Assembly: GCA_958295665.1 (NCBI GenBank)
Contig: OY282560.1
Location: forward strand, 41,169,044-41,233,043
Direction of reading: 5' to 3'
From: Tipula vernalis
Taxonomy: Eukaryota > Arthropoda > Insecta > Diptera > Tipulidae
DNA length: 64,000 nucleotides
Below the pieces are notes generated by a model that worked only from the letters and a program-made list of their open reading frames with translations, was not told the DNA's origin and did not search any database. Both the position numbers and the translations under genes were made by a program. This document shows positions 1-11,133 of this stretch, in pieces (position 1 is the stretch's first letter; every line of letters begins with the position of its first letter).

Positions 1-124
1 CATAAAATTAGATCCGTTCTCGCTATACAGATCACTGCACAATCCTCTACGTGCAGTGAATCTTTTATTAGCTGCGACGAATGCTTCGATGGTTAGATCA
101 CTAGCTGGTTCGATGTGTATGGCT

Positions 125-367
125 TCAGTTGTCATGCAAACAACACATTGCTAAATATCCGTTATGTGCTTTGTACCCTCTTCCCCTCGTTGTACGAATC
201 AGAAATGGTCCCGCATAATCGACTCCCGTTCTCAAAAATGGTCTTCCGGGCGTGATGCGTACTGCTGGTATACACTTTGATATAAAATGTCTTGTAAAAT
301 TTCGACCATGTATGATCCAGTATATAGTGCGGAGATGTGCCAAAGTTAATTGTGTTCCTCCATGCAT
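125..367 (-). pseudogene. BEL/Pao integrase N-terminal fragment
   Basis: The fragment holds the HGG..LT...LR..YWI...R segment of the Pao zinc-binding integrase head and the first catalytic aspartate region (GVDYAGPF). The segment between them is shortened and the rest of the catalytic core is not in frame. It is a remnant. Confidence 0.8.
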
Positions 368-472
368 CGTTTGTTCATGTGCTTCTTGAATCAGCAGCTT
401 AGCGATTAGATGGTATTTTGGGATAATAACTGGATGTTTCTCATCGTAGGTCCATGTTGTTGTATTTTGAAC

Positions 473-808
473 TCAACCACCGACTCGTAAAACATCACCA
501 TGTAGGAATGGAGATAAAGATTTAATCTTACTTGTGTTTGCTATTCCTTTCTGATTTATAAAATTTCGAATTTCGTTTTTGAAATGTTGTCTCTGCGCTA
601 TTTTGGTCAGACTTTGCGTGGCATGTTTTATTTCTTCTGCCGTGGGAACTTCATAGCTGGTTACAACTTTCGGCAGTTGTTGATAAATCTCGCCACATAC
701 ACCATAACCCTTCTTATGGTTCGCAAGTAAACTTGCTCCGCATAACTCTAGCTTTGGCAATGTTAACTTGGTTGATATTGGAGCTACTCGTGTTTTTCCT
801 GTTAACAA
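473..808 (-). pseudogene. BEL/Pao RNase H-region fragment
   Basis: The start (TRVAPISTKLTLPKLELCGA) is the typical Pao motif at the entry to the RNase H domain, where host sequences usually read KTRVAPLK..TIPRLEL. The rest, up to PFLHGDVLRVGG, matches the linker before the integrase (the LSPFL..G.LRVGGRL segment). It is joined by internal deletion, because most of RNase H is missing. No intact protein is possible. Confidence 0.75.
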
Positions 809-982
809 TGTTGCCTTGTTTGAAGTTCTGTTTTAGAAGTATATCACTGCTGCGTAAGCTACTTCGGAAGCATCACATAATCCATGTAATTGGCCTGGGA
901 GGGTTGAGTTGAAATCGATCCACCTTGGAATCTTTATCTCCTCTAGTTTTGGAAGGGATATATAATACTGTTGACATTTATT

Positions 983-1564
983 TTATATATCTTCTACCAG
1001 GTTTTGATCCCAGCTTACACCAGAGATCCAAATTGCTTGCATTAAGATTTTGGCTTGTATCAGGGTTGGAGATAGCCACCCTAATGGATCAAATAATTTG
1101 GATGACTCAGACAGCATTTTTCGTTTGGTCATTTTCCCAATTTTGTTGTTGAGGTTCGCCTTAACCTCAAATGTATCAGTGCCTGGATTCCAAATCAATC
1201 CTAATGTCTTTACTGCTTCATCGTCAAATGTAATGGGTTCGAATGCTCTCGAGTCTGGATCGACACCTTCTATGAGTTGAGGATGATTAGAAGTCCATTT
1301 TCTCAGATTAAACCCTCCGGTTCGTAGCAAGCTGATCAGTTGATTTTGTGCCTCCTGAGTATCCTCCAGGTTGTTACTTCCAGATAATAAATCACCTACG
1401 TAAAAATCGCTCCTAATTATTTTTGCTGAAATTGGGAAGTTTTTCTCCTCATCGGCCGCTAGCTGTTGCAGTGTCTTTATGGCCAGATATGGAGCAGAAG
1501 CCATCCCAAACGTTACTGTTGTTAGCTGATATGAATTTATCGTTTGGTCGAGGGTGTTCTCCAT
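983..1564 (-). pseudogene. BEL/Pao reverse transcriptase fragment
   Basis: A 193-residue open stretch resembles the middle and thumb of Pao reverse transcriptases: the FGMASAPYLAIKTL segment, then a DFYVGDLLSGS segment standing where the YVDD catalytic box should be. Here the box reads YVGD, so one catalytic aspartate is missing. The stretch continues into the family's KRKMLSESSKLFDPLGWLSP region. The N-terminal palm is absent. Confidence 0.85.
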
Positions 1565-1621
1565 AATATTTTTTTGGTACTGTGAAATCGAAAATGTTTC
1601 TGTTGGACGTTCTCGACAACG

Positions 1622-3262
1622 ATTATTTTAATGTCATAGTTATTTGTGAAACATGGCTTACAAAAATTTCAATTCTGAAGAATACTTTGCATCAGATTAT
1701 GTGGTATATAGAAAAGACAGGCATAATTTTGATACCAGCTTAAAAGGAAGAGGTGTGTTGATCGCCGTCAAGAATTCACTTTCGGTATAAAAATCGTGAT
1801 CACTGTGCCCTGTGAATCAACTTTAGAAGTTTCTATTGAATTTATTGATTTTTTCAAAACTTTAATATTTTCAGTACATGTTTATGAACAACTGATGATC
1901 ATTGGGATTTCAATCTACCAAATATTGTTTGGTTTGATGTTGATCGTGTTCTCACGCCCTCTTGTAACGATCAAAAGGCATTAGCCATCAGCGGTTACTT
2001 TGCTAGTATATGAACCAAGCAATTGAACCAAATAAGCAACAGTCGAGGAAAACTATTGGATTTGGTATTTTCATCTGATATTATGAATTCGGATATTTCG
2101 GAAGTGATGATTTTACTGGATTTAAAAGGTACATATATTTTTCAGACTGAAGTTAAGTTGACGGAAAATCTAACAATTCATTGCGGAGTTAGCACTCTGA
2201 TATCTGCAATCTGTTTGCCAAATATTTTGAGTCTGTGTACGAACCATTCGCGATGTTACTTCCATCACATAACACGTCACCAATTACTTGTAATCGTAAT
2301 GATTATAATTTATTACAATTCACTGAAACGGAGGTTTATGACTGCTTGAATCTTCGTGATGTAAATAAGGCAGCTGGCCATGATCCTCGTTAAAAATTGA
2401 GGAGAAAGTTTAGCTCTTCCACTGACTCACGTCTTTAATGAAAGCCCTAGCTTCTTTCTGCCATTCCCAAACTTTTCAAAGCCATGGTGCAGAGATTTTT
2501 GTTTTTTCATGTGAATCCTTTTATTTTGCCTGCACAATAAGGGTTTTATCCGGGAAGATCTATAATTACAAATCTGGCGTTCTGTGGTCATTTATACAAT
2601 AGGATCGAGGGCCAACAACAAGAAGATGTAGTTTGTACTGAATTTTCAAAAGCTTTTAAATAGGCTAGAGAAACTAACTTCTGAGTTCATCCCTATCAAA
2701 TGGTTGCAATCCTATTTTTCTGGCCGGCCACAATACCTTAAAATTAATGATTATGCTTCTCATTTATTTCGTGTAACTTCTGGAGTACCGCAAGGTAGTC
2801 ACATTGGTCCACTTCTGTTCTCAGTATTTATTATAATGATGTTGTGGAGCGTTTTGAATTTGCGCACGGCCTTATTTACGCAGATTATGTGAAAATATTC
2901 ACTCCGATCTCTACAATTTCTCACCTGGGTATAATTTTATCTTCTGATCTTTCCTTTACAAAACATATTGATTCTATTATTGCTAAGGCTTACATTATAT
3001 TAGGCTTTATTAAGCGCAATTGTAAAGACTTTTGTGACCCACTCACACTAAAATCTATATATGTGTCATTTGTTCGGTCTATTCTTGAATTCGCTTCTCA
3101 GATCTGGTTCCCATTTTATCAGTGTTATTCAGATTGAATTGAAAGCGTTCTAAACTCTATGCTCTTCGTGGCCTACCTCATGAAAGAGTAAATAACTATA
3201 TTCTTTTACCTTTTAGAGATCACTGTAATTTATTAAAATTTCAACGATATTATATTATATTA
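1622..3262 (+). mobile_element. Degenerate non-LTR (Jockey/CR1-like) retrotransposon
   Basis: Plus-strand pieces in several frames follow the order of a non-LTR ORF2. An apurinic-type endonuclease region comes first (CETWLTK near 1650, GRGVLIAVKNS near 1750, an FNLP segment near 1910, and the NSRGKLLDLVFSSD segment at 2032-2075). Reverse transcriptase follows (SGVPQGSHIGPLLF at about 2779-2820), with a degraded catalytic box near 2885. The thumb segment (HLGIILSSDLSF ... IYVSFVRSILEFASQIW) ends by 3137. Many frameshifts and stops make it a pseudogene. No poly-A tail or target duplication was identified. Confidence 0.85.
2704..3137 (+). pseudogene. Non-LTR reverse transcriptase palm and thumb fragment
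   Basis: Two overlapping open stretches cover RT motif B (GVPQGSHIGPLLF) and the thumb. The catalytic YADD box reads YADY, which would remove a metal-binding aspartate, and a frameshift lies just before it. The thumb segment includes the SDLSFTKHID and VRSILEFASQIW motifs shared by Jockey/CR1-like elements. Confidence 0.85.
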
Positions 3263-3439
3263 TTAATATTGGAGGGCCATGTGGGCGATCAACCACCTCG
3301 CACTACGACCTAAAAGATCTATTGTGCTGGACTCTGCTTAATTATCCGTCCAGTCAATATTCAGGTTCTTAGTGGACTTGATAATACTGCCGGCCGGTAC
3401 GTGATACATACTATCTGGGTTGATTGCTCTCCCTCCTAG

Positions 3440-3985
3440 ATGTTTACTACAGCATGTAGTTCCGCTAGAAAGACGGTACCATTGGAGCCCAAGGACTTAG
3501 AGAGGGCTGTCCCACTCCCATACATTCCTACCCCTCCCTGTCTTCCGTTTGATTTTACTCTTACGAGGGGGTAGGTGATCCAGCTTTACTACAGGAAGGC
3601 TAAATAAAACTCGAGGGTGCCTGGTATCCAGAGTCCACATATTTTGGAATGATTAATCTATCAGCCATTAATCCATCGGCATATGCTGTTCCACCTTAGA
3701 TTAGGGTTTTTTCAAGGTTTTCTCCTTTAGCGCCGTACTTTAGCCTGTGCCAAATGGTTAAAAATGTGCCAAATGGCCTCAGTTACCAGTGGTTGCCACG
3801 AGGAGGCAGCACGTACACTTGCGATTTGTGAACAGGTTACCCCTTACACAATTGTACCCTTCACACAGCTGCCTAATACATGACCAGAATAGCTCACGTC
3901 ATGCGCACCCTACTGGAAAGTTACGGAGCTGGTAGATTAATCTACTCAACATTGCCCCCCCTCCAATAGACGCCAAACCACCAAA
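3440..3985 (+). repeat. Dispersed repeat shared with about 31370-31610 and 44450-44760
   Basis: The stretch from the TCCGCTAGAAAGACGG motif to the YGAGRLIYSTL-coding end recurs on the minus strand at about 31370-31610. This copy carries about 240 extra bases (3541-3780). A diverged relative of that extra part, with the shared motif AGCGCCGT.TTTAGCCT, lies at about 44490-44760. The minus-strand copy has an 80-codon open frame ending with the same peptide. This is probably part of an insect non-LTR element, but I cannot name the family. Confidence 0.55.
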
Positions 3986-6743
3986 TTTCAACGATTAGAT
4001 CACCGACGAAACGTGGCATCCGCTAACTTTGTGCGCGATGTTTTGACCTCATAAATTGATTGTGATAAAATACGCCGAGATGGTCTTATCGCGTCTCGTG
4101 TGTGTTGTTATTTTTAGGACGCACAATAAATAAATCTCTACACCAATCGATTTTTACAAATAAATTTTGTTTATTTAATTAAATTTATTATTTATCTCTG
4201 TTTATTTAATAAATATTAACACATTTTAATTTTAATTGATCACCACCATTTTGGGTCGATTTCATATCGTGCTAAGATCCCACGTGCGTGCGACGTAAAA
4301 TCCGAGACGAGACTGATGAGAAAAAAAAGAATAAAGTTTATTTTGTTTTGTGTTTGTTTGTATGTGTCCATCGTGCTGTGATTGGTCCAACTAAGCACAA
4401 AGGGGAAGTCTACCGATGTGGAATGTGTGCCGCCAAGTTTGTAGAGGTTTATTAGGTGAACCGCTAGAGTTTCTTATAAATTGATTCTGTTACTACAAAC
4501 CACGCACTTTCTGAACTAGTCTTGCCAATATGTCCAAAAATTCGTTTAGAAAAATGAGTTATTTTAATTGTTTTCTATTGATAATTAATATTTTCGTACC
4601 ATTAATCTATTACTATATTTTAAGTTTTTTAAGTTATATTAAAACCAAAATCACGCCCTCACAAAATCCTCCAAAAATAATCACACTTCCGCTTGTTATC
4701 ACCACATGACGTCAAAAAAGCACCATTTTGCTATTTATATCTCTCTCAAATAATAATTAAATATTTTTTTATATCTTGTACGAACATAAAATACAAAAAA
4801 AAAAAAATCGTTTTAGATCAGATACCGATTCTATAAACAAAACCGAAAAATAAAACATCCCGCATGTCAAAGACCATTGCGAAAAGCAAAAATTTACATT
4901 AATCTATATTAAGTTCGTTTTTTGCGTATTTTTAGTCAGAACCCTAAAACAAAAAAATAATAATAATTTTCCGAGCCTAGGGCCATTTAATTTTTTTTAT
5001 TTTTTTCTAAGAAACCGAAAAAACTTAACCCAAAACAATAAAACACAACCAAAAAATAAATAAAATCGACAAAAGAGGCAAATGAAAATACAAAAAAAAA
5101 ATTATTCGGTTAAATATTTCATTTCAACATCGTGAAAATATGGAAATCAGAGAACGGCACAATACACAAAATTATCATAAAAACGCCAGAAATGGAACAT
5201 TTCCTCCCGCCACTCAACAATTTTTTTTTAATTTATTATTTAATATACAATGCGTGTGTGTGTATGTGCGTATTTATTTGTTTTTCATGTTTAATCTGGT
5301 TGTGTATAGCTAAGTGAAAATTGATTAGGATTTGTTTTATTTTTCGCTTGCATTTAATAAAAACCAAATATTTTCTTTTTCGCTCAAAAAATAATTAAAA
5401 ATTAAATAATTCGTTGTACAAACACTTTGCAGCAAATTGCGATACGTAATTTTACTTACTATGTATACACACCTCCAGGTATTGGTACACCGTTAAAATT
5501 ATCAATTCGTTTTTCCATTTCCCGCATCTTTCTATTATTCTCTGTCTTATTTGTGTAGCTGCATGTTGTATACGAACGACTCGAAAATGGAAAATGAAAC
5601 AATAATGCTACAACAACATTATTGAAGGGAGTATATTGTTATCGTCTCTTATCATAATCCTGCTGTAATTACGTATAATTTATCTTAAAGCAGAATGTAA
5701 TGCTATCAATTTTTTATGTTCATCTTGTGCTGTATATCTTGCATGTTTACCAAAGGATAGTTAATATTTTACGAGACGGTACAAAGTACTTAAGGAGATG
5801 TGTATAGTGACAGATTGTTGTACGAGTATATAATAATAGTTTATGTAGTGGATAAACTACATAGAAATAAATTGGGTAATGAGATTTGAAGATGATTTGA
5901 TGTTGATTATGAGGATTGATAAATTTAGTAGGTCACCAATGACAGGAACTACAAAAAACAATATTAAAGTGATTTGTTGTGTGTACTAGTAAAAAAAGTC
6001 GTTTATGTTATTATGTTGCTTTTACAAAATTTCTAAATTTATTATCTGCGTCAAATTGCATAAATATTAAAAATTAAGAGTAGCCCCAAAAATTGTTGTA
6101 TTTTTGAACGACTGTGCATTATGCACCAAAAATAAAAATCATGCATTTTCTAGCTGATACGTGTAAGTGTCTACGTTTTTGATATTTTTCAAAAATCGAG
6201 AAAAATGAGGGAATTTGTCGTAGCAGATACACAAAAATGAACTAACAAAATTGACTATTTCTTCCAGTTTGAACGTTTTGCTGTCACAAAATTAAATAAA
6301 AGCACCAGCAAGCACTCATTTTCATACCATTAAATTAATAAAACGATTTTGAGGAATTTTGTGTACATGTACACACTTTTGCATCGATAGCAGCGATATT
6401 TTCTAAACTTTTTAATACTTAAATCATTTGATGGTCATTAACAGGGAAACCTATAAGATTCTGACAACAAAATCTTTAAGAGGATTAAAATTTTTTGCTC
6501 TAATTTAAATAAATTGTTTAATTCAAGTAATCACCAAATATGCATCCTAGCCTAAGATCATTTGACTGTGTTTTACAGATTAACACGTAGAAGTATATTA
6601 GTATTATTTACACGAAGAATTATTCAAACGCCCCATAAATAGACAGGTTCTCAATGTTTTTAATTTTTAATTTATTTGAAGTTAATATTTCCGAAAATTG
6701 TAAGGGAACTTAATCCCGCTTTGCAAATATGCTTAGACATGAA
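3986..6743. other. AT-rich region with no recognisable gene
   Basis: About 2.75 kb of AT-rich DNA with homopolymer runs (4797-4807, 5222-5230), a short TG-rich microsatellite near 5252-5270 and no open frame resembling a known protein. A 60-bp stretch at about 6660-6715 is repeated in inverse orientation at about 24395-24455, the only internal relationship noticed. Confidence 0.6.
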
Positions 6744-6748
6744 TAGAG

Positions 6749-6910
6749 TCTAGAATATTTCGCAGCAGCAGCAAAACGGAATAAGTTAAAACAAACATGT
6801 GTATTCGATTCATGACAGAACAGAACTGAACTTAACTTCATTTCAATAATATAATAGGGCTGCCACCTCTCACTACATAAATGTCATTAAAACTAGTTTA
6901 CACTTCCAAC
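6749..6910 (-). repeat. 3' LTR of the copia element
   Basis: This 162-bp copy shares with 9812-9926 the segment running from TCTAGAATA through the CAGCAGCAGCAAAACGG motif to TCAATAATAT or its variant. It is longer than the other copy by about 50 bp near its outer part. In the element's own sense it begins GTTGGAAGTG, after a purine-rich tract (GAGGCGGA) that fits a polypurine primer. Confidence 0.8.
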
Positions 6911-6985
6911 ACTCCGCCTCAATTCATATTGACAATAATCCAAGTTCGATTGGCAATTGCAATCATCAAGTCGAGTTCACATAAA

Positions 6986-7213
6986 TCAAGTTTCTTTTTC
7001 CTGAGATGAGATCACAATCGCACCTTGATTGTCTTCATGCAATATTATTGGTTCTTCGGGAGGTTCTCCAATTTCCACCAATAATCCACTCAGCCACATA
7101 ATTTCACATGTAGCCAAGCATAATGAGACATATTCAGCTTCGGTGGACAACAAAGAAACACAAGTATGCTTACGTGTCATCCAAGTCACAGTTGGCTCAA
7201 TCACCGTCCGCAT
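6986..7213 (-). pseudogene. Copia RNase H remnant
   Basis: A 75-residue piece has the copia RNase H signature: a SLLSTEAEYVSL segment with the catalytic glutamate, WLSGLL, and HEDNQGAI with the catalytic aspartate. Its upstream part is displaced to another frame. Confidence 0.85.
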
Positions 7214-7329
7214 ATCCGGTCAACACGACCGAATTCTCATCGTTCCGATATTCCAGTTTCAGGTCAATTGCTCCTCTGATGTATCAGAGTATTCTCTTCG
7301 CTGTCTTCCAATGCTCTTCAATTGGACAT

Positions 7330-8092
7330 GATTGAAATTGACTGAAGTAATTCACTACCGCTGATAAGTTTGGACGAGTCGTACAAGCCGCGTTGGTTAA
7401 TTCTCAAAATTCCACAGCTCCGGTCACACTCGATATTGATTCCGAGAAAACTTTTCGTTTCGCCCATATCACGCACGCATTTCGAATTCCTTTGACACCA
7501 GCTGTTTGATCTTGATGATTTCCACGATGTTTTCGCTCAATATAACCACATCGTCTACGTATAACAGCAGGTATACAATTTACTCTCCATTGTCACGAGA
7601 ATATAAGCAAAAATCATATTTCTGAACCCTTCCTTCCACACACGTGACGCTTGCTTCAATCCGTAGAGTGACTTATTTAATTTACATTGAGGAATGCCAT
7701 ATTCACATCCATTTGATGTATTTCCATGTCATCGGAGAGTAGGTTTCGTCAAAATCAAGTCCCTCACGCTGGGTAAATCCACAGGCTACCAGTCGCGCCT
7801 TGTAAGACGCCAACTTGCCCACATCGTTTCGCTTTCGGGAAAACACCGACTTGCAGGTAACAACTGATCGATTCGGCGGACGTTCGAACAAAGTCCAGGT
7901 TTTATTTCGCTCGAGTGAATCCATTTCACAATGAACTGCTTCAATCCATTGAGCTGCATCATTTCGTTTTGCTATTTCACCAGATGACTGAGGAACATTA
8001 TCAACGTACGCCACGACACCAAGTGGAAAGTCCAATGTACTATAATTCAATGCAAACGCCGAAAAGTACTCTTCCCCGTTGTCCTCATGCAT
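7330..8092 (-). pseudogene. Copia reverse transcriptase remnants
   Basis: The first 129 residues (7703-8092) include the copia RT entry (ERNKTWTLFERP, then VFSRKRNDVG, then KARLVACGFTQREGLDFDETYSP). Further downstream in another frame, at about 7545-7580, the minus strand encodes the catalytic box YVDDVVI. The gene is frameshifted but its motif order is preserved. Confidence 0.85.
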
Positions 8093-8110
8093 TTTGAGCT
8101 TTGTCGTCGG

Positions 8111-8875
8111 TTATTGACGCTTTCGCTGCGGTTGCGATGCCACGTTGAATGGCTGATTGTTGATCGCATCTGCACCAGCATCTGTCTCGCAGAAAACTGA
8201 AGAAAAATCCGGTTGCGGCTCATTAAACACAATATCTCGTCGTGTAACAATCCCGTTCTTCGATAGGTCCCACATGCGGTAACCATTCACAGCATAGCCG
8301 ACCATCACCATTTTTAATGATTTCATATCCAATTTCTTGCGTAACTGGTTTGGTACATGCGCTTATGCAGGCGATCCAAAAACACGAAGCCTTGACAGAT
8401 TAGGTTTCTTGCCTGCTCAAATGGTGTCGAATCCAAAACAATCGCACATGATGAACTGCGATCTTGCTCATTTTGGAATTAGCGAGCATAGAACGTGCCT
8501 TTTCAAGCAATGTAATGTTAAAGTCTTGTTTATTCGCCCGGCGATGCCATTATGTTGAGGTGTGTACCCATAACAGCCATAACATGTCCACACACATCAC
8601 TGTGCACAAGCTCCTATACACGGCTCGATCGTGTTCCGCCTGAACAGTTCAATGGTTGTTCATGGCACCCATTCCATCGACCAAAGTCGACAAACGCTTA
8701 ACGTCAGCGTAGTTCAAATGTGCCAACCGACGATGCCACAGACGGATGCTTTATTTTGACTTGACTTGCGTAGATTCCATTCCATTCGAAGCTTTCGCAG
8801 CAATGCCTTCATTTGATGATGTTGTAATATTCGCTGTTTGCTGACATACAGCTTTCCATTGCGCCTGCCAACGGC
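8111..8875 (-). pseudogene. Copia integrase remnants
   Basis: At about 8650-8720 the minus strand encodes the pre-integrase motif (LWHRRLAHLNYADVKRLS). At 8255-8330 lies the integrase end (MVGYAVNGYRMWD), which copia elements carry just before reverse transcriptase. Between them the catalytic core is interrupted by stops and frameshifts. Confidence 0.75.
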
Positions 8876-8879
8876 CATA

Positions 8880-9212
8880 TTATAGCAAATTGTATTTTAG
8901 ATTTTCGATAAACAAAACGACGATGATAGTTCCCAGAATTATACCACATTTTGTTGCTGTGATCGACGCACCATTCTTCGCAACAGCAATTACGACCGGC
9001 TCGGTCAAATTCCTCAGCTCGCTGAACATTGACTTATCATTCACCATGTGATCTGAAGCACCCGAGTCAATAATGAAACGTATTGTCGTCTGCATTCCAT
9101 ACTGTAGCGCAAAATCACCAGTATTAGCCACAAATACCACTCCATTCGCATCTGTATTCGACGCGCAATTCGCATTTCGCTTTTGATAACGCTGCTGATT
9201 GGTTTTTCCCAA
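8880..9212 (-). pseudogene. Copia zinc-knuckle/protease fragment
   Basis: This 110-residue stretch contains the aspartic protease signature FIIDSGASDHMVND followed by the usual copia protease strands. The upstream KRNANCASN segment may be what is left of the Gag zinc knuckle. The active-site triad DSG is present, but the frame is isolated from integrase and Gag. Confidence 0.85.
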
Positions 9213-9223
9213 GACTCGAAGTT

Positions 9224-9740
9224 TTACTCGTCCAACAGGCGCGAACGCACCAATTCCTTCGTCAATTTATATAGTTCGATCGTCTCCAATGCCATGAGCG
9301 GCACAACCAGCATTCGATCATTTGTCTCAGCGCCACACGCCTTTAATTCACGTATCAGTTTGTCGAATGTAAGAAAATGTGAGGTTATGTTGTCAGAGTC
9401 TGAGCATCGCATCGGCAACATACGCTTTCTGTAACCAATTTCGGTCGCCGTACTTGCACATTCGAAATTTGCTTTCTATGAATTTATCATCGCAAATGTT
9501 GTCGGCCGGTCCATCAGATATTACAAATATGAATCCGCCGCACGTCGAGTTACATGCACCTTGCACATGCGATCCTTTTCGCTGCGGCGGCATCTTCTTC
9601 CAGCCATTTTTCGATACTCTTTTCCTCCAAAGTAGTTTTCAGGCGAAAAAATCAGTTGCCGAATTCATGTCCTTCGAATTGTTGAACGCAAATTTTTCTT
9701 CATCAGTCATCTCGATATACTTATACACAAACAAATTCTA
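9224..9740 (-). pseudogene. Copia Gag fragments
   Basis: Overlapping minus-strand stretches encode Gag-like pieces (for example the DNITSHFLTFDKLIRELKACG segment), resembling the UBN2-type Gag of copia elements. Frames change at about 9400 and 9590. No single open frame spans the region. Confidence 0.6.
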
Positions 9741-9801
9741 ATCAAAAAATGCTCAAATTAGCCCAACTAAACGTTTGTTTTGCACCAATTTACAAGTGGC
9801 C

Positions 9802-9811
9802 GCCCATAACC
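9802..9811 (-). promoter_or_regulatory. Primer-binding site (initiator tRNA-Met half)
   Basis: The minus strand reads GGTTATGGGC directly after the LTR. Copia-type elements prime minus-strand DNA synthesis from a cleaved initiator tRNA-Met that pairs with such a sequence. The assignment rests on position and family knowledge. Confidence 0.65.
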
Positions 9812-9926
9812 TCTAGAATACTTTGCAGCAGCAGCAAAACGGAATAAGTTAAAACAAACATGTTCGAATAATGACAGAACAAAACTGCACTTAACTTTAT
9901 TTTAATAATATTAATTTTATTCCAAC
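9812..9926 (-). repeat. 5' LTR of the copia element (shortened)
   Basis: This is a 115-bp copy of the LTR at 6749-6910, with about 50 bp missing. It is followed in the element's sense by the primer-binding site at 9802-9811 and bounded outside by TAGAG at 9927-9931. Confidence 0.8.
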
Positions 9927-10021
9927 TAGAGCCGTGTGAATTTGATGAAGAAAACCATTTGTGAGGAAATTTGGATGTATTAGAATAATTCGCTAAAACA
10001 ACCTGCACAGTAGTAGTGTAA

Positions 10022-10600
10022 AGTGGATTGTCCTGGGCCAGCCGAAAAAGATTTTACACCAAACATTTTTTACATGTAAATTACAACAACATAAACGTTT
10101 ACGTATTTTTTTTATATGCATACTACACAGTGCAACCACAGTAACTAAATCTCTGTACAGTGCAATCAAAGTAACTAAACTCTTTAATAATGATAAAACA
10201 TGTATAAATTCAACAAGAAAAATTCTTGGTCATCGACGAGAATCGAACTCGAGACTTTTGCATGGTAAGAAACTGTCTTAACCATCATACTACGAGCGAG
10301 ATTGTAAATCATCAACTATTTATGGTTTAAAAAAAAAATTCCGCATGTTCAGCGAAATAAAAAAATTACAATAATATAATAATACCCCTAAATGTCGATT
10401 ACAAACTCTACACGCTTTAAAAATATTTTGTATACGATAATAATTTTTTATTAATTGAAATTAGATAGTGTAAAGTTATAATAATATTTTTTTTTTTTAA
10501 TTCAACCTTGACATTTCCGGAGAATGCATAACTGCATAGTTATAATAATATTTTATAATTTAACCTTGGCGTAAAATTTGCTGTAATGTACATAATGAAA
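10022..10600 (+). repeat. Left Polinton terminal inverted repeat
   Basis: Nearly identical to the reverse complement of 23714-24292, with only scattered substitutions seen by eye. The left end carries ten extra bases (AGTAGTGTAA, 10012-10021) outside the shared repeat. The repeat contains two roughly 30-bp tandem copies (10129-10183, GTGCAA.CA.AGTAACTAAA) and two copies of a TATAATAATATTTT motif near 10477 and 10540. The high identity of the two arms suggests a young insertion. Confidence 0.92.
10229..10299 (-). promoter_or_regulatory. tRNA-like element with A-box and B-box in left TIR
   Basis: On the minus strand TAGTATGATGGT (A-box-like, 10281-10292) is followed about 30 bases later by AGTTCGATTCT (B-box-like, 10239-10249) within a T-arm-like hairpin, CGAG-TTCGATT-CTCG. 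The spacing suits a tRNA gene, but no acceptor stem pairs and the anticodon stem is poor, so it is not a functional tRNA. It could be an internal RNA polymerase III promoter or a fossil tRNA. An identical copy lies in the right repeat. Confidence 0.5.
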
Positions 10601-11133
10601 ATTAGAAATATAGAATATATAAGTGGTAGTTTTGATGTTATTTTGATGCATTTAATTAATAAACTTATACAACGTATTACTGTGTGGTGTAAAATTAAAT
10701 ACAATTTAAAATATAAATTAATATTTTTTTGATTTACCTATTATTTTAAAATTAAAAGTGAAGTGATCGTAATCAATGTTGATCAATAAAAAAACAATAT
10801 AAAAGTTAAGAAGTACCTATTTGTGAAAATATTTGTGTAGTACCGAAAATTATAAACTAATTGTTATACAACTTTTAATTGTTAAATATAATAATTTAAT
10901 CAATAATCTTTTTTTTTTGTGTTAGTGAACATTTATTTGTGTAGTACCTATAAACTAATTGTTATATTTACAACTTCTAAGTGTTAAATATTAGAAGTAA
11001 ATCAATTAATAAAATAAATAAAATTTTAAATACATAAGCGAAAAATTTTTTAACGTAAGTTACAAATATACATTTATTTAAATTATATATAACGTTTTAA
11101 CATATTATCTCTTTATATATTTTCAGTTAAATC
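10601..11133 (+). other. Leader region of polB, AT-rich, with probable 5'-UTR intron
   Basis: No open frame is seen. GTAAGT at 11055-11060 and a TTTTCAG acceptor at 11120-11126 would define a 72-nt intron ending seven bases before the polymerase ATG. Two imperfect copies of a TTTGTGTAGTACC motif lie near 10830 and 10936. Confidence 0.45.

Larger units (their letters stand above)
1..1570 (-). mobile_element. BEL/Pao LTR retrotransposon fragment
   Basis: On the minus strand, pieces of one BEL/Pao pol gene appear in the expected order: reverse transcriptase (983-1564), RNase H (473-808) and integrase (125-367). They lie in different frames with gaps, so the element is decayed. It runs off the left edge of the window, so its 3' LTR is not visible, and no 5' LTR is seen near 1570, where a non-LTR element begins. 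Its integrase start is clearly related to the one at 51218-51643, so both probably belong to one family. Confidence 0.85.
6749..9926 (-). mobile_element. Ty1/copia LTR retrotransposon, decayed
   Basis: The element reads on the minus strand. Gag, protease, integrase, reverse transcriptase and RNase H pieces lie in copia order from 9740 down to 6986. Both ends carry related LTRs (6749-6910 and 9812-9926), and the flanks show a 5-bp duplication, TAGAG, at 6744-6748 and 9927-9931. Next to the 5' LTR (minus sense) is GGTTATGGGC, the primer-binding site copia elements take from the interior of initiator tRNA-Met. Every coding domain is broken by frameshifts, so it is inactive. Confidence 0.9.
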
